From the NCBI RefSeq assembly GCF_051014445.1, contig NW_027488370.1, positions 2,976,001-3,040,000 on the forward strand: DNA of 64,000 nt, written 5' to 3'. The DNA is from Colletes latitarsis. Its lineage: Eukaryota; Arthropoda; Insecta; Hymenoptera; Colletidae. This document shows positions 12,755 to 25,267 of this stretch, one piece after another. The notes beneath the pieces are model-generated. The model was given only the letters and a program-made list of their open reading frames with translations, had not been told where the DNA came from and searched no databases. The position numbers were made by a program, and so were the translations under genes. How positions within the stretch are numbered: the stretch's first letter is position 1; the number at the start of each line of letters is the position of its first letter.

Positions 12755-15700
12755 GTCTTGATAAATATTTTAGAGGATAACGCATGTTAGGTTTGGGTTA
12801 GGTCTAGGATTTGCCCTCACCAGGCTCATACTTTCGCATATTTCTCATACTTCATGGCTAGATCCTGTGCTGTTTCTGGATTGTATCACGTAGTAATGTG
12901 GTACCACGCTGAAACAGTCAATTAAACCTGGTTTCGTTCAATATTTTAGAGGATAACGCAAATTAGGTCTGGGATAGGTCTGGGATTTGCCCTCATCAGG
13001 CTCATACTTTCGCGTATTTCACATACGTGTTGAACAGATCCTGGGTTTTTTCCGGTGTGGGTCACGCAGTAGTGTGGTTCCACACTGGAACATTCAATTA
13101 AACCTGGTCTTGATAAATATTTTAGAGGATAACGCATGTTAGGTTTGGGTTAGGTCTAGGATTTGCCCTCACCAGGCTCATACTTTCGCATTCTTCACAT
13201 ACTTGTTGAACGGATCCTGGGTTTTTTCTGGTTTGGATCACGTAGTAATGTGGGACCACACTGAAACAATCAATTAAACCTGGTCATGATAAATATTTTA
13301 GAAGATAACGCATGTTAGGTCTGGGTTAGTTCTAGGATTTGCCCTCGTCAGGCTCATACTTTCGCATATTTCTCATACTTCATGGCTAGATCCTGGGCTG
13401 TTTCTGGATTGTATCACGTATTAATGAGGTACCACGCTGAAACAGTCAATTAAACCTGGTTTCGATCAATATTTTAGAGGATAACGCAAGTTAGGTCTGG
13501 GATAGGTCTGGGATTCGCCCTCAGCAGGCTCATACTTTCGCGTTTTTCACATACTTGTTGAACAGATCCTAGGTTTTTTCTGGTTTGGATCACGTAGTAG
13601 AGTGGTACCACACTGAAACAGTCCATTAAACCTGGTTTGGATCAATATTTTAGAGGATAACGCATGTTAGGTCTAGGTTAGGTCTGGGATTTTCACTCAT
13701 CAGACACATACTTTCGCATTCTTCACATACTTGCTGAACGGATCCTGGGTTATTTTCTGGTTTGGATCACATAGTAATGTGGTACCACACTGAATCAGTC
13801 GATTAAACCAGGTTTCGATCAATATTTTTGAGGATAACGCACGTTAGGTCTAGGATAGGTCGGGGTTTTTCACTCATCGGACACATACTTTCGCATTCTT
13901 CACATACTTGCTGAACGGAACCTGGGTTTTTACTGGTTTGGATCACGTAGTAATGTGGTACCACACTGAAACATTCAATTAAACCTGGTCTTGATAAATA
14001 TTTTAGAGGATAACGCATGTTAGGTCTGGGTTAGGTCTAGGATTTGCCCTCATCAGGCTCATACTTTCGCGTTTTTCACATACTTGTTGAACAGATCCTG
14101 GGTTTTTTCCGGTTTGGGTCACGTAGTAGTGTGGTACCACACTGAAACAGTCGATTAAACCTGGTTTCGATCAATATTTTTGAGGATAACGCATGTTAAG
14201 TCTAGGTTAGGCCGGGGATTTTCACTCATCAAACTCATACTTTCGCATTCTTCACATACTTGCTGAACGGATCCTGGGTTTTTTCTGGTTTGGATCACGT
14301 AGTAATGTGGGACCACACTGAAACAATCAATTAAACCTGGTCTTGATAAATATTTCAGAGGATAACGCATGTTAGGTCTGGGATAGGTCTGGGATTTGCC
14401 CTCATCAGGGTCATACTTTCGCAGTTTTAATATACATGTTGACGTGATCGAGGGTTTTTTCTGCTTTGGATCACGTAGTAAAGTGGTACCACACTGAAAC
14501 AGTCCATTAAACCTGGTTTGGATCAATATTTTAGAGGATAACGCAAGTTAGGTCTGGGATAGGTCTGGGATTTGCCCTCATCAGTCTCATACTTTCGCGT
14601 TTTTCACATACTTGTTGAACAGATCCTGGGTTTTTTTCTGGTTTGGATCACGTAATAATGTGGTACCACGCTGAAACAGTCAATTAAACCTGGTTTCGAT
14701 CAATATTTTGGAGGATAACGCATGTTAGGTCTAGGTTAGGCCTGGGATTTGCCCTCATCTGGGTCATACTTTCGCAGTTTTAATATATATGTTGACGTGA
14801 TCGAGGGTTCTTTCTGCTTTGGATCACGTAGTAAAGCGGTACCACACTGAAACAGTCCATTAAACCTGGTTTGGATCAATGTTTTAGAGGATAACGCTTG
14901 TTAGGTCTGGGATAGGTCTGGGATTTGCCCTCACCAGGCTCATACTTTCGCGTTTTTCACATACGTGTTGAACAGATCCTGGGTTTTTTCTGGATTGGTT
15001 CACGTAGTAATGTGGTACCACACTGGAACATTCAATTAAACCTGGTCTTGATAAATATTTTAGAGGATAACGCATGTTAGGTTTGGGTTAGGTCTAGGAT
15101 TTGCCCTCACCAGGCTCATACTTTCGTATATTTCTCATACTTCATGGCTAGATCCTGTGCTGTTTCTGGATTGTATCACGTAGTAATGTGGTACCACGCT
15201 GAAACTGTCAATTAAACCTGGTTTCGTTCAATATTTTAGAGGATAACGCAAGTTAGGTCTGGGATAGGTCTGGGATTCGCCCTCAGCAGGCTCATACTTT
15301 CGCGTTTTTCACATACTTGTTGAACAGATCCTAGGTTTTTTCTGGTTTGGATCACGTAGTAGAGTGGTACCACACTGAAACAATCCATTAAACCTGGTTT
15401 GGATCAATATTTTAGAGGATAACGCATGTTAGGTCTAGGTTAGGTCTGGGATTTTCACTCATCAGACACATACTTTCGCATTCTTCACATACTTGCTGAA
15501 CGGATCCTGGGTTATTTTCTGGTTTGGATCACATAGTAATGTGGTACCACACTGAATCAGTCGATTAAACCAGGTTTCGATCAATATTTTTGAGGATAAC
15601 GCACGTTAGGTCTAGGATAGGTCGGGGTTTTTCACTCATCGGACACATACTTTCGCATTCTTCACATACTTGCTGAACGGAACCTGGGTTTTTACTGGTT

Positions 15701-18700
15701 TGGATCACGTAGTAATGTGGTACCACACTGAAACATTCAATTAAACCAGGTTCTGATCAATATTTTTGAGGATAACGCATGTTAGGTCTAGGTTAGGCCT
15801 GGGATTTGCCCTCACCAGGCTCATACTTTCGCGTTTCTCACATACGTGTTGAACAGATCCTGTGTTTTTTCTGGATTGGTTCACCTAGTGATGTGGTACC
15901 ACACTGGAACATTCAATTAAACCTGGTCTTGATAAATATTTTAGAGGATAACGCATGTTAGGTTTGGGTTAGGTCTAGGATTTGCCCTCACCAGGCTCAT
16001 ACTTTCGCATATTTCTCATACTTCATGGCTAGATCCTGTGCTGTTTCTGGATTGTATCACGTAGTAATGTGGTACCACGCTGAAACAGTCAATTAAACCT
16101 GGTTTCGTTCAATATTTTAGAGGATAACGCAAATTAGGTCTGGGATAGGTCTGGGATTTGCCCTCATCAGGCTCATACTTTCGCGTATTTCACATACGTG
16201 TTGAACAGATCCTGGGTTTTTTCCGGTGTGGGTCACGCAGTAGTGTGGTTCCACACTGGAACATTCAATTAAACCTGGTCTTGATAAATATTTTAGAGGA
16301 TAACGCATGTTAGGTTTGGGTTAGGTCTAGGATTTGCCCTCACCAGGCTCATACTTTCGCATTCTTCACATACTTGTTGAACGGATCCTGGGTTTTTTCT
16401 GGTTTGGATCACGTAGTAATGTGGGACCACACTGAAACAATCAATTAAACCTGGTCATGATAAATATTTTAGAAGATAACGCATGTTAGGTCTGGGTTAG
16501 TTCTAGGATTTGCCCTCGTCAGGCTCATACTTTCGCATATTTCTCATACTTCATGGCTAGATCCTGGGCTGTTTCTGGATTGTATCACGTATTAATGAGG
16601 TACCACGCTGAAACAGTCAATTAAACCTGGTTTCGATCAATATTTTAGAGGATAACGCAAGTTAGGTCTGGGATAGGTCTGGGATTCGCCCTCAGCAGGC
16701 TCATACTTTCGCGTTTTTCACATACTTGTTGAACAGATCCTAGGTTTTTTCTGGTTTGGATCACGTAGTAGAGTGGTACCACACTGAAACAGTCCATTAA
16801 ACCTGGTTTGGATCAATATTTTAGAGGATAACGCATGTTAGGTCTAGGTTAGGTCTGGGATTTTCACTCATCAGACACATACTTTCGCATTCTTCACATA
16901 CTTGCTGAACGGATCCTGGGTTATTTTCTGGTTTGGATCACATAGTAATGTGGTACCACACTGAATCAGTCGATTAAACCAGGTTTCGATCAATATTTTT
17001 GAGGATAACGCACGTTAGGTCTAGGATAGGTCGGGGTTTTTCACTCATCGGACACATACTTTCGCATTCTTCACATACTTGCTGAACGGAACCTGGGTTT
17101 TTACTGGTTTGGATCACGTAGTAATGTGGTACCACACTGAAACATTCAATTAAACCTGGTCTTGATAAATATTTTAGAGGATAACGCATGTTAGGTCTGG
17201 GTTAGGTCTAGGATTTGCCCTCATCAGGCTCATACTTTCGCGTTTTTCACATACTTGTTGAACAGATCCTGGGTTTTTTCCGGTTTGGGTCACGTAGTAG
17301 TGTGGTACCACACTGAAACAGTCGATTAAACCTGGTTTCGATCAATATTTTTGAGGATAACGCATGTTAAGTCTAGGTTAGGCCGGGGATTTTCACTCAT
17401 CAAACTCATACTTTCGCATTCTTCACATACTTGCTGAACGGATCCTGGGTTTTTTCTGGTTTGGATCACGTAGTAATGTGGGACCACACTGAAACAATCA
17501 ATTAAACCTGGTCTTGATAAATATTTCAGAGGATAACGCATGTTAGGTCTGGGATAGGTCTGGGATTTGCCCTCATCAGGGTCATACTTTCGCAGTTTTA
17601 ATATACATGTTGACGTGATCGAGGGTTTTTTCTGCTTTGGATCACGTAGTAAAGTGGTACCACACTGAAACAGTCCATTAAACCTGGTTTGGATCAATAT
17701 TTTAGAGGATAACGCAAGTTAGGTCTGGGATAGGTCTGGGATTTGCCCTCATCAGTCTCATACTTTCGCGTTTTTCACATACTTGTTGAACAGATCCTGG
17801 GTTTTTTTCTGGTTTGGATCACGTAATAATGTGGTACCACGCTGAAACAGTCAATTAAACCTGGTTTCGATCAATATTTTGGAGGATAACGCATGTTAGG
17901 TCTAGGTTAGGCCTGGGATTTGCCCTCATCTGGGTCATACTTTCGCAGTTTTAATATATATGTTGACGTGATCGAGGGTTCTTTCTGCTTTGGATCACGT
18001 AGTAAAGCGGTACCACACTGAAACAGTCCATTAAACCTGGTTTGGATCAATGTTTTAGAGGATAACGCTTGTTAGGTCTGGGATAGGTCTGGGATTTGCC
18101 CTCACCAGGCTCATACTTTCGCGTTTTTCACATACGTGTTGAACAGATCCTGGGTTTTTTCTGGATTGGTTCACGTAGTAATGTGGTACCACACTGGAAC
18201 ATTCAATTAAACCTGGTCTTGATAAATATTTTAGAGGATAACGCATGTTAGGTTTGGGTTAGGTCTAGGATTTGCCCTCACCAGGCTCATACTTTCGTAT
18301 ATTTCTCATACTTCATGGCTAGATCCTGTGCTGTTTCTGGATTGTATCACGTAGTAATGTGGTACCACGCTGAAACTGTCAATTAAACCTGGTTTCGTTC
18401 AATATTTTAGAGGATAACGCAAGTTAGGTCTGGGATAGGTCTGGGATTCGCCCTCAGCAGGCTCATACTTTCGCGTTTTTCACATACTTGTTGAACAGAT
18501 CCTAGGTTTTTTCTGGTTTGGATCACGTAGTAGAGTGGTACCACACTGAAACAGTCCATTAAACCTGGTTTGGATCAATATTTTAGAGGATAACGCATGT
18601 TAGGTCTAGGTTAGGTCTGGGATTTTCACTCATCAGACACATACTTTCGCATTCTTCACATACTTGCTGAACGGATCCTGGGTTATTTTCTGGTTTGGAT

Positions 18701-18913
18701 CACATAGTAATGTGGTACCACACTGAATCAGTCGATTAAACCAGGTTTCGATCAATATTTTTGAGGATAACGCACGTTAGGTCTAGGATAGGTCGGGGTT
18801 TTTCACTCATCGGACACATACTTTCGCATTCTTCACATACTTGCTGAACGGAACCTGGGTTTTTACTGGTTTGGATCACGTAGTAATGTGGTACCACACT
18901 GAAACATTCAATT
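12572..18913 (+). repeat. 3,171-bp block duplicated in tandem (18 monomers)
   Basis: Bases 12,572-15,742 are repeated at 15,743-18,913. The junction joins ACATTCAATTAAACC directly to AGGTTCTGATCAA, a combination absent from ordinary neighbouring units. Almost no differences separate the copies, so the duplication is recent or has been homogenised. Confidence 0.85.
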
Positions 18914-18952
18914 AAACCTGGTCTTGATAAATATTTTAGAGGATAACGCATG

Positions 18953-18974
18953 TTAGGTCTGGGTTAGGTCTAGG
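18953..18974 (+). repeat. Representative telomere-like 11-bp repeat pair inside a monomer
   Basis: TTAGGTCTGGG is followed directly by TTAGGTCTAGG, two tandem copies of an 11-bp unit differing at one base. The same pair occupies the same place in essentially every monomer, with variants such as TTAGGTCTAGG-TTAGGCCTGGG and TTAGGTCTGGG-ATAGGTCTGGG. TTAGG is the ancestral insect telomere repeat, and longer variants beginning TTAGG are known in Hymenoptera. A link between this satellite and the telomere is inference. This example stands for several hundred copies. Confidence 0.75.
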
Positions 18975-19593
18975 ATTTGCCCTCATCAGGCTCATACTTT
19001 CGCATATTTCTCATACTTCATGGCTAGATCCTGGGCTTTTTCTCGATTGCATCACGTAGTAATGAAGTACAACACTGAAACAGTCAATTAAAACTGGTTT
19101 CCATCAATATCTTAGAGGACAACGCAAGTTAGGTCTGGGATAGGTCTGGGATTTGCCCTCATCAGGCTCATACTTTCGCGTTTTTCACATACGTGTTGAA
19201 CAGATCCTGGGTTTTTTCTGGATTGGTTCACGTAGTAATGTGGTACCACACTGGAACATTCAATTAAACCTGGTCTTGATAAATATTTTAGAGGATATCG
19301 CATGTTAGGTTTGGGTTAGGTCTAGGATTTGCCCTCACCAGGCTCATACTTTCGCATTCTTCACATACTTGTTGAACGGATCCTGGGTGTTTGCTGGTTT
19401 GGATCACGTAGTAATGTGGGACCACACTGAAACAATCAATTAAACCTGGTCATGATAAATATTTTAGAGGATAACGCATGTTAGGTCTGGGTTAGGTCTA
19501 GGATTTGCCCTCGTCAGGCTCATACTTTCGCATATTTCTCATACTTCATGGCTAGATCCTGGGCTGTTTCTGGATTGTATCACGTATTAATGT

Positions 19594-20208
19594 GGTACCA
19601 CGCTGAAACAGTCAATTAAACCTGGTTTCGATCAATATTTTGGAGGATAACGCATGTTAGGTCTAGGTTAGGCCTGGGATTTGCCCTCATCTGGGTCATA
19701 CTTTCGCAGTTTTAATATATATGTTGACGTGATCGAGGGTTCTTTCTGCTTTGGATCACGTAGTAAAGCGGTACCACACTGAAACAGTCCATTAAACCTG
19801 GTTTGGATCAATGTTTTAGAGGATAACGCTTGTTAGGTCTGGGATAGGTCTGGGATTTGCCCTCACCAGGCTCATACTTTCGCGTTTTTCACATACGTGT
19901 TGAACAGATCCTGGGTTTTTTCTGGATTGGTTCACGTAGTAATGTGGTACCACACTGGAACATTCAATTAAACCTGGTCTTGATAAATATTTTAGAGGAT
20001 AACGCATGTTAGGTTTGGGTTAGGTCTAGGATTTGCCCTCACCAGGCTCATACTTTCGTATATTTCTCATACTTCATGGCTAGATCCTGTGCTGTTTCTG
20101 GATTGTATCACGTAGTAATGTGGTACCACGCTGAAACTGTCAATTAAACCTGGTTTCGTTCAATATTTTAGAGGATAACGCAAGTTAGGTCTGGGATAGG
20201 TCTGGGAT
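19594..20208 (+). repeat. Third copy of a 615-bp satellite segment
   Basis: This segment is nearly identical to about 14,662-15,276 and 17,833-18,447 and carries the rare markers CATCTGGGTCATAC, AATATATATGTTGACG and GTAAAGCGGTACC. The first two copies belong to the 3,171-bp duplication. This third lies 1,761 bp (10 monomers) further on, with a different neighbour on its right side. Confidence 0.8.
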
Positions 20209-22980
20209 TTGCCCTCATCAGGCTCATACTTTCGCGTTTTTCACATACGTGTTGAACAGATCCTGGGTTTTTTCCGGTGTGGGTCACGCAGTAGTGTGGT
20301 ACCACACTGGAACATTCAATTAAACCTGGTCTTGATAAATATTTTAGAGGATATCGCATGTTAGGTTTGGATTAGGTCTAGGATTTGCCCTCACCAGGCT
20401 CATACTTTCGCATTCTTCACATACTTGTTGAACGGATCCTGGGTTTTTTCTGGTTTGGGTCACGTAGTAATGTGGGACCACACTGAAACAATCAATTAAA
20501 CCTGGTCATGATAAATATTTTAGAGGATAACGCATGTTAGGTCTGGGTTAGGTCTAGGATTTGCTCTCGTCAGGCTCATACTTTCGCATATTTCTCATAC
20601 TTCATGGCTAGATCCTGGGCTGTTTCTGGATTGTATCACGTATTAATGTGGTACCACGCTGAAACAGTCAATTAAACCTGGTTTCGATCAATATTTTGGA
20701 GGATAACGCAAGTTAGGTCTGGGATAGTTCTGGGATTCGCCCTCAGCAGGCTCATACTTTCGCTTTTTCACATACTTGTTGAACAGATCCTAGGTTTTTT
20801 CTGGTTTGGATCACGTAGTAGAGTGGTACCACACTGAAACAGTCCATTAAACCTGGTTTGGATCAATATTTTAGAGGATAACGCATGTTAGGTCTAGGTC
20901 AGGTCTGGGATTTTCACTCATCAGACACATACTTTCGCATTCTTCACATACTTGCTGAACGGATCCTGGGTTTTTTCTGGTTTGGACCACGTAGTAATGT
21001 GGGACCACACTGAAACAATCAATTAAACCTGGTCTTGATAAATATTTCAGAGGATAACGCATGTTAGGTCTGGGATAGGTCTGGGATTTGCCCTCATCAG
21101 ACTCATACTTTCGCGTTTTTCACATACTTGTTGAACAGATCCTGGGTTTTTTCCGGTTTGGGCCACGTAGTAGTGTGGTACCACACTGAAACAGTCGATT
21201 AAACCTGGTTTCGATCAATATTTTAGAGGACAACGCATGTTAGGTCTAGGTTAGGCCTGGGATTTGCCCTCATCAGGGTCATACTTTCGCAGTTTTAACA
21301 TACATGTTGACCTGATCGAGGGTATTTCCTGCTTTGGATCACGTAGTAAAGTGGTACCACACTGAAACAGTCCATTAAACCTGGTTTGGATCAATATTTT
21401 AGAGGATAACGCATGTTAGGTCTAGGTTAGCCCTGGGATTTTCACTCATCAGACTCATACATTCGCATTCTTCACATACTTGTTGAACTGATCCTGGGTT
21501 TTTTCTGGATTTGTTCGCGTAGTAATGTGGTACCACACTGGAACATTCAATTAAACCTGGTCTTGATAAATATTTTAGAGGATAACGCATCTTAGGTTTG
21601 GGTTAGTTCTAGGATTTGCCCTCATCAGGCTCATACTTTCGCATATTTCTCATACTTCATGGCTAGATCCTCGGCTGTTTCTGGATTGTGTCACGTAGTA
21701 ATGTGGTACCACGCTGAAACAGTCAATTAAACCTGGTTTCGTTCAATATTTTAGAGGATAACGCAAGTTAGGTCTGGGATAGGTCTGGGATTTGCCCTCA
21801 TCAGGCTCATACTTTCGCGTTTTTCACATACTCGTTGAACAGATCCTGGGTTTTTTCCGGTTTGGGTCACGTAGTAGTGTGGTACCACACTGAAACAGTC
21901 GATTAAACCTGGTTTCGATCAATATTTTTGAGGATAACGCATGTTAGGTCTAGGTTAGGCCGGGGATTTTCACTCATCAAACTCATACTTTCGCATTCTT
22001 CAAATACTTGTTGAACGGATCCTGGGTTCTTTTCTGGTTTGGATCACGTAGTAATGTGGGACCACACTGAAACAATCAATTAAACCTGGTCATGATAAAT
22101 ATTTTAGAGGATAACACATGTTAGGTCTGGGTTAGGACTAGGTTTTGCCCTCGTCAGGCTCATACTTTCGCATATTTCTCATACTTCATGGCTAGATCCT
22201 GGGCTGTTTCTGGATTGTATCACGTAGTAATGTGGTACCACGCTGAAACAGCCAATTAAACCTGGTTTCGATCAATATTTTAGAGGATAACGCAAGTTAG
22301 GTCTGGGATAGGTCTGGGATTCGCCCCCATCAGGCTCATACTTTCGCGTTTTTCACATACTTGTTGAACAGATCCTGGGTTTTTTCTGGTTTGGATCACG
22401 TAGTAGTGTGGTACCACACTGAAACAGTCCATTAAACCTGGTTTGGATCAATATTTTAGAGGATAACGCATGTTAGGTCTAGGTTAGGTCTGGGATTTTC
22501 ACTCATCAGACTCATACTTTCGCATTCTTCACATACTTGTTGAACGGATCATGGGTTTTTTCTGGTTTGGATCACGTAGTAATGTGGGACCACACTGAAA
22601 CAATCAATTAAACCTGGTCTTGATAAATATTTTAGAGGATAACGCATGTTAGGTCTGGGATAGGTCTGGGATTTGCCCTCATCAGACTCATACTTTCGCA
22701 CACTTCACATACTCGTTGAACAGATCCTGGGTTATTTTCTGGTTTGGATCACATAGTAATGTGGTACCACACTGAAAAAGTCGATTAAACCAGGTTTTGA
22801 TCAATATTTTTGAGGATAACGCACGTTAGGTCTAGGTTAGGCCTGGGATTTTCACTCATCAGACTCATACTTTCTTCACATTCTTGTTGAACGGATCCTG
22901 GGTTTTTTCTGGTTTGGATGACGTAGTAATGTGGACCACACTGAAACAATCACTAAACCTGGTCTTGATAAATATTTTAG

Positions 22981-24055
22981 AGGATAACGCACATTAGGTC
23001 TGGGTTAGGTCTAGGATTTGCCCTCGTGAGGCTCATACTTTCGCATATTTCTCATACTTCATGGCTAGATCCTGGGCTATTTCTGGATTGGATCACGTAG
23101 TAATGTGGTACCACACTGAAACAGTCGATTAAACCAGGTTTCGATCAATATTTTTGAGGATAACGCAAGTTAGGTATGGGATAGGTCTGGGATTTGCCCT
23201 CATCAGGCTCATACTTTCGCGTTTTTCACATACTTGTTGAACAGATCCTGGGTTTTTTCTGGTTTGGATCACGTAGTAATGTGGGACCACACTGAAGCAG
23301 TCAATTAAACCTGGTTTCGAACAATATTTTAGAGAATAATTCATGTTAGGTCTAGGTTAGGTCTGGGATTTGCTTTCATCAGGCTCATTCTTTCGCATAT
23401 TTCTCATACTTGATGGCTAGATCCTGGGCTTTTTCTGGATTGCATCACGCAGTAATGAAGTACAACACTGAAACAGTCAATTAAACCTGGTTTCCATCAA
23501 TTTTTTAGAGGACAACGCATGTTAGGTCGAGGTTAGGCCTGGGATTTGCCCTCATCAGGGTCATACTTTCGCAGTTTTAATATACATGTTGACGTGATCG
23601 AGGGTTTTTCCTGCTTTGGATCACGTAGTAAAGTGGTACCACACTGAAACAGTCCATTAAACCTGGTTTGGATCAATATTTTAGAGGATAACGCAAGTTA
23701 GGTCTGGGATAGGTCTGGGATTTGCCCTCATCAGGCTCATACTTTCGCGTTTTTCACATACTTGTTGAACAGATCCTGGGTTTTTTCCGGTTTGGGCCAC
23801 GTAGTAGTGTGGTACCACACTGAAACAGTCGATTAAACCTGGTTTCGATCAATATTTTTGAGGATAACGCATGTTAGGTCTAGGTTAGGCCGGGGATTTT
23901 CACTCATCAAACTCATACTTTCGCATTCTTCAAATACTTGTTGAACGGATCCTGGGTTTTTTTTCTGGTTTGGATCACGTAATAATGTGGTACCACACTG
24001 AAACATTCAATTAAACCTGGTCTTGATAAATATTTTAGAGGATAACGCATGTTAG
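22981..24055 (+). repeat. Satellite segment copied on the other side of the retrotransposon
   Basis: About 1.07 kb here matches 31,798-32,870, including the rare CCCTCGTGAGGCTC and TTAGGTATGGG variants. The distance is 8,817 bp. Removing the element plus one target-site copy (5,998 bp) leaves 2,819 bp, which is 16 monomers. The element therefore landed within a higher-order repeat whose copies now flank it. Confidence 0.8.
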
Positions 24056-24612
24056 GTCTGGGTTAGGTCTGGGATTTGCTCTCATCAGGCTCATTCTTTC
24101 TCATATTTCTCATTCTTGATAACTAGATCCTGGGCTTTTTCTGGATTGCATCACGTAGTAATGAAGTACAACACTGAAACAGTCAACTAAACCTGGTTTC
24201 CATCAATATTTTAGAGGACAACGCATGTTAGGTCTAGGTTAGGCCTGGGATTTGCCCTCATCAGGGTCATACTTTCGCAGTTTTAACATACATGTTGACC
24301 TGATCGAGGGTTTTTTCTGCTTTGGATCACGTAGTAGAGTGGTACCACACTGAAACAGTCCATTAAACCTGGTTTGGATCAATATTTTAGAGAATAATTC
24401 ATGTTAGGTCTGGGATAGGTCTGGGATTTGCCCTCATCAGACTCATACTTTCGCACACTTCACATACTCGTTGAACAGATCCTGGGTTATTTTCTGGTTT
24501 GGATCACATAGTAATGTGGTACCACACTGAATCAGTCGATTAAACCAGGTTTCGATCAATATTTTTGAGGATAACGCATGTTAGGTCTAGGATAGGTCGG
24601 GGTATTTCACTC

Positions 24613-24628
24613 ATCAGACTCATACTTT
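24613..24628. repeat. Target-site duplication, left copy
   Basis: ATCAGACTCATACTTT, identical to 30,611-30,626. The base before it differs on the two sides (C here, T there). The last three T are ambiguous with the adjoining poly(T), so the true length is 13-16 bp. The sequence is ordinary satellite sequence, about 35 bp after the telomere-like pair. Confidence 0.93.
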
Positions 24629-24652
24629 TTTTTTTTTTTTTTTTTTTTTTTT
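24629..24652 (-). other. Poly(A) tail of the retrotransposon (poly(T) on the plus strand)
   Basis: A pure run of 24 T after the left target-site copy; the visible T run is 27 long because the duplication itself ends in TTT. It marks the 3' end of the minus-strand element and implies insertion by target-primed reverse transcription. I see no AATAAA signal in the last 100 nt upstream of it. Confidence 0.9.
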
Positions 24653-24679
24653 GTCGTGGGGAAAATCTTCGAAAGACTC

Positions 24680-24709
24680 CCTCCCACCTCCTTGGGGAGA
24701 GGTGGGAGG
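24680..24709. repeat. 3' UTR hairpin 1
   Basis: CCTCCCACCT at 24,680-24,689 pairs with AGGTGGGAGG at 24,700-24,709, a perfect 10-bp stem with a 10-nt loop. It is the hairpin nearest the poly(A). Confidence 0.75.
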
Positions 24710-24794
24710 GGTGTGTGGGATTCCCCGCGCCCGTACAACGACAGGCGCGGGACCTACCCACTAAAAACCCCACGGTGACCCTTCGGCACGCTTT

Positions 24795-24840
24795 GGGAGG
24801 ATACCGGGAATCGCTCGAAGCATTCTTCCGGTATCCTCCC
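24795..24840. repeat. 3' UTR hairpin 2, the longest stem
   Basis: A 15-bp stem: 24,795-24,810 (one extra G) pairs with 24,826-24,840, with a 15-nt loop. The arms read GGGAGGATACCGG... and ...CCGGTATCCTCCC. Confidence 0.8.
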
Positions 24841-24868
24841 CGTGCCCGCGCTTTCGCGCCCATCCCCC

Positions 24869-24889
24869 GGGGGGACAATCGGTCCCCCC
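24869..24889. repeat. 3' UTR hairpin 3
   Basis: GGGGGGAC at 24,869-24,876 pairs with GTCCCCCC at 24,882-24,889, an 8-bp perfect stem with a 5-nt loop. Confidence 0.7.
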
Positions 24890-24906
24890 AGTAGACACAC
24901 TGCCTC

Positions 24907-24943
24907 ATAGCGGCGGGACGGGGCCACTCCATCCCGCCGCTAT
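24907..24943. repeat. 3' UTR hairpin 4
   Basis: ATAGCGGCGGGA at 24,907-24,918 and TCCCGCCGCTAT at 24,932-24,943 form a perfect 12-bp stem with a 13-nt loop. Confidence 0.78.
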
Positions 24944-24965
24944 CCGTCCCGGGGCCGCGTTTAGT

Positions 24966-24995
24966 GGCGGCTGCGAGCCCCAACTCGCAACCGCC
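24966..24995. repeat. 3' UTR hairpin 5
   Basis: GGCGGCTGCGAG at 24,966-24,977 pairs with CTCGCAACCGCC at 24,984-24,995 with one mismatch and a 6-nt loop. Confidence 0.7.
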
Positions 24996-25072
24996 CGCGA
25001 CCCCGTTTCCACCCCTCGGCGGCCGGGCGTTCATGGCCGCACCAGACCGCCGAGGGTGCCTCCCCTTGCGTT

Positions 25073-25111
25073 GGACCGGTAGGGGGAGGCACTCCTACCC
25101 CCAACCGGTCC
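25073..25111. repeat. 3' UTR hairpin 6
   Basis: GGACCGGT at 25,073-25,080 pairs perfectly with ACCGGTCC at 25,104-25,111. The loop itself contains G-rich and C-rich arms that can pair imperfectly. Confidence 0.65.
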
Positions 25112-25242
25112 GACCCGGCGCCGCCTGGCGGGAGGAGGGTCCCCTCAGGACCCCCCTCCCAGCCTAGGTCATCCGCCACGCCGAGGCGGCCGCCCGCGAC
25201 GCCTCGCGACCGGGCGACGACCTCGGGCCACCGCACGAGCAC

Positions 25243-25267
25243 GAGCTTCAGCGCGCCGCTGAAGCTC
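25243..25267. repeat. Perfect 11-bp inverted repeat near the ORF2 3' end
   Basis: GAGCTTCAGCG at 25,243-25,253, 3-nt spacer, CGCTGAAGCTC at 25,257-25,267. It lies in codons for the basic C-terminal tail and continues the run of hairpins found in the 3' UTR. Confidence 0.8.

Larger units (their letters stand above)
1..24612 (+). repeat. Satellite array, left part (about 140 monomers of 176 bp)
   Basis: Head-to-tail tandem repeat with a monomer of about 176 bp, all in one orientation. Each unit holds recognisable blocks in a fixed order: GATCCTGGG, a T-rich run, GGATCACGTAGTAATG, GTGGTACCACAC, a TCAATTAAACCTGGT segment, ATCAATATTTTAGAGGATAA, then the TTAGG-like pair, CCCTCATCAGGCTCATAC and TTTCGC. 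Monomers fall into subtypes that differ at diagnostic positions: GTGGTACCAC, GTGGGACCAC or GAAGTACAAC in the dyad, and CATATTTCTCATAC or CAGTTTTAACATAC after TTTCGC. GC content is moderate and far below that of the inserted element. I see no gene. Minus-strand open frames of 63-123 codons recur only because they are the same repeat read again. The monomer length is close to that of one nucleosome, as in many centromeric or subtelomeric satellites. Location on the chromosome cannot be told from this window. Confidence 0.97.
24653..25168 (-). other. 3' UTR of the retrotransposon, rich in hairpins
   Basis: 516 nt between the ORF2 TGA and the poly(A). It holds at least six inverted repeats, listed separately where the stems are clear, and no convincing coding frame. 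In related elements the 3' UTR is recognised by the element's own reverse transcriptase; that role here is inference. Confidence 0.8.

Noticed and set aside
1..24612. CENP-B box in the satellite monomer
   Set aside because: TTCG occurs (TTTCGCATATTTC, TTTCGATCAATATT), but the downstream CGGG part of the known box is missing, so there is no match.
24565..24894. Open frame crossing the left junction of the element
   Set aside because: It runs from satellite through the poly(T) into the 3' UTR, so it is an insertion-junction artefact.
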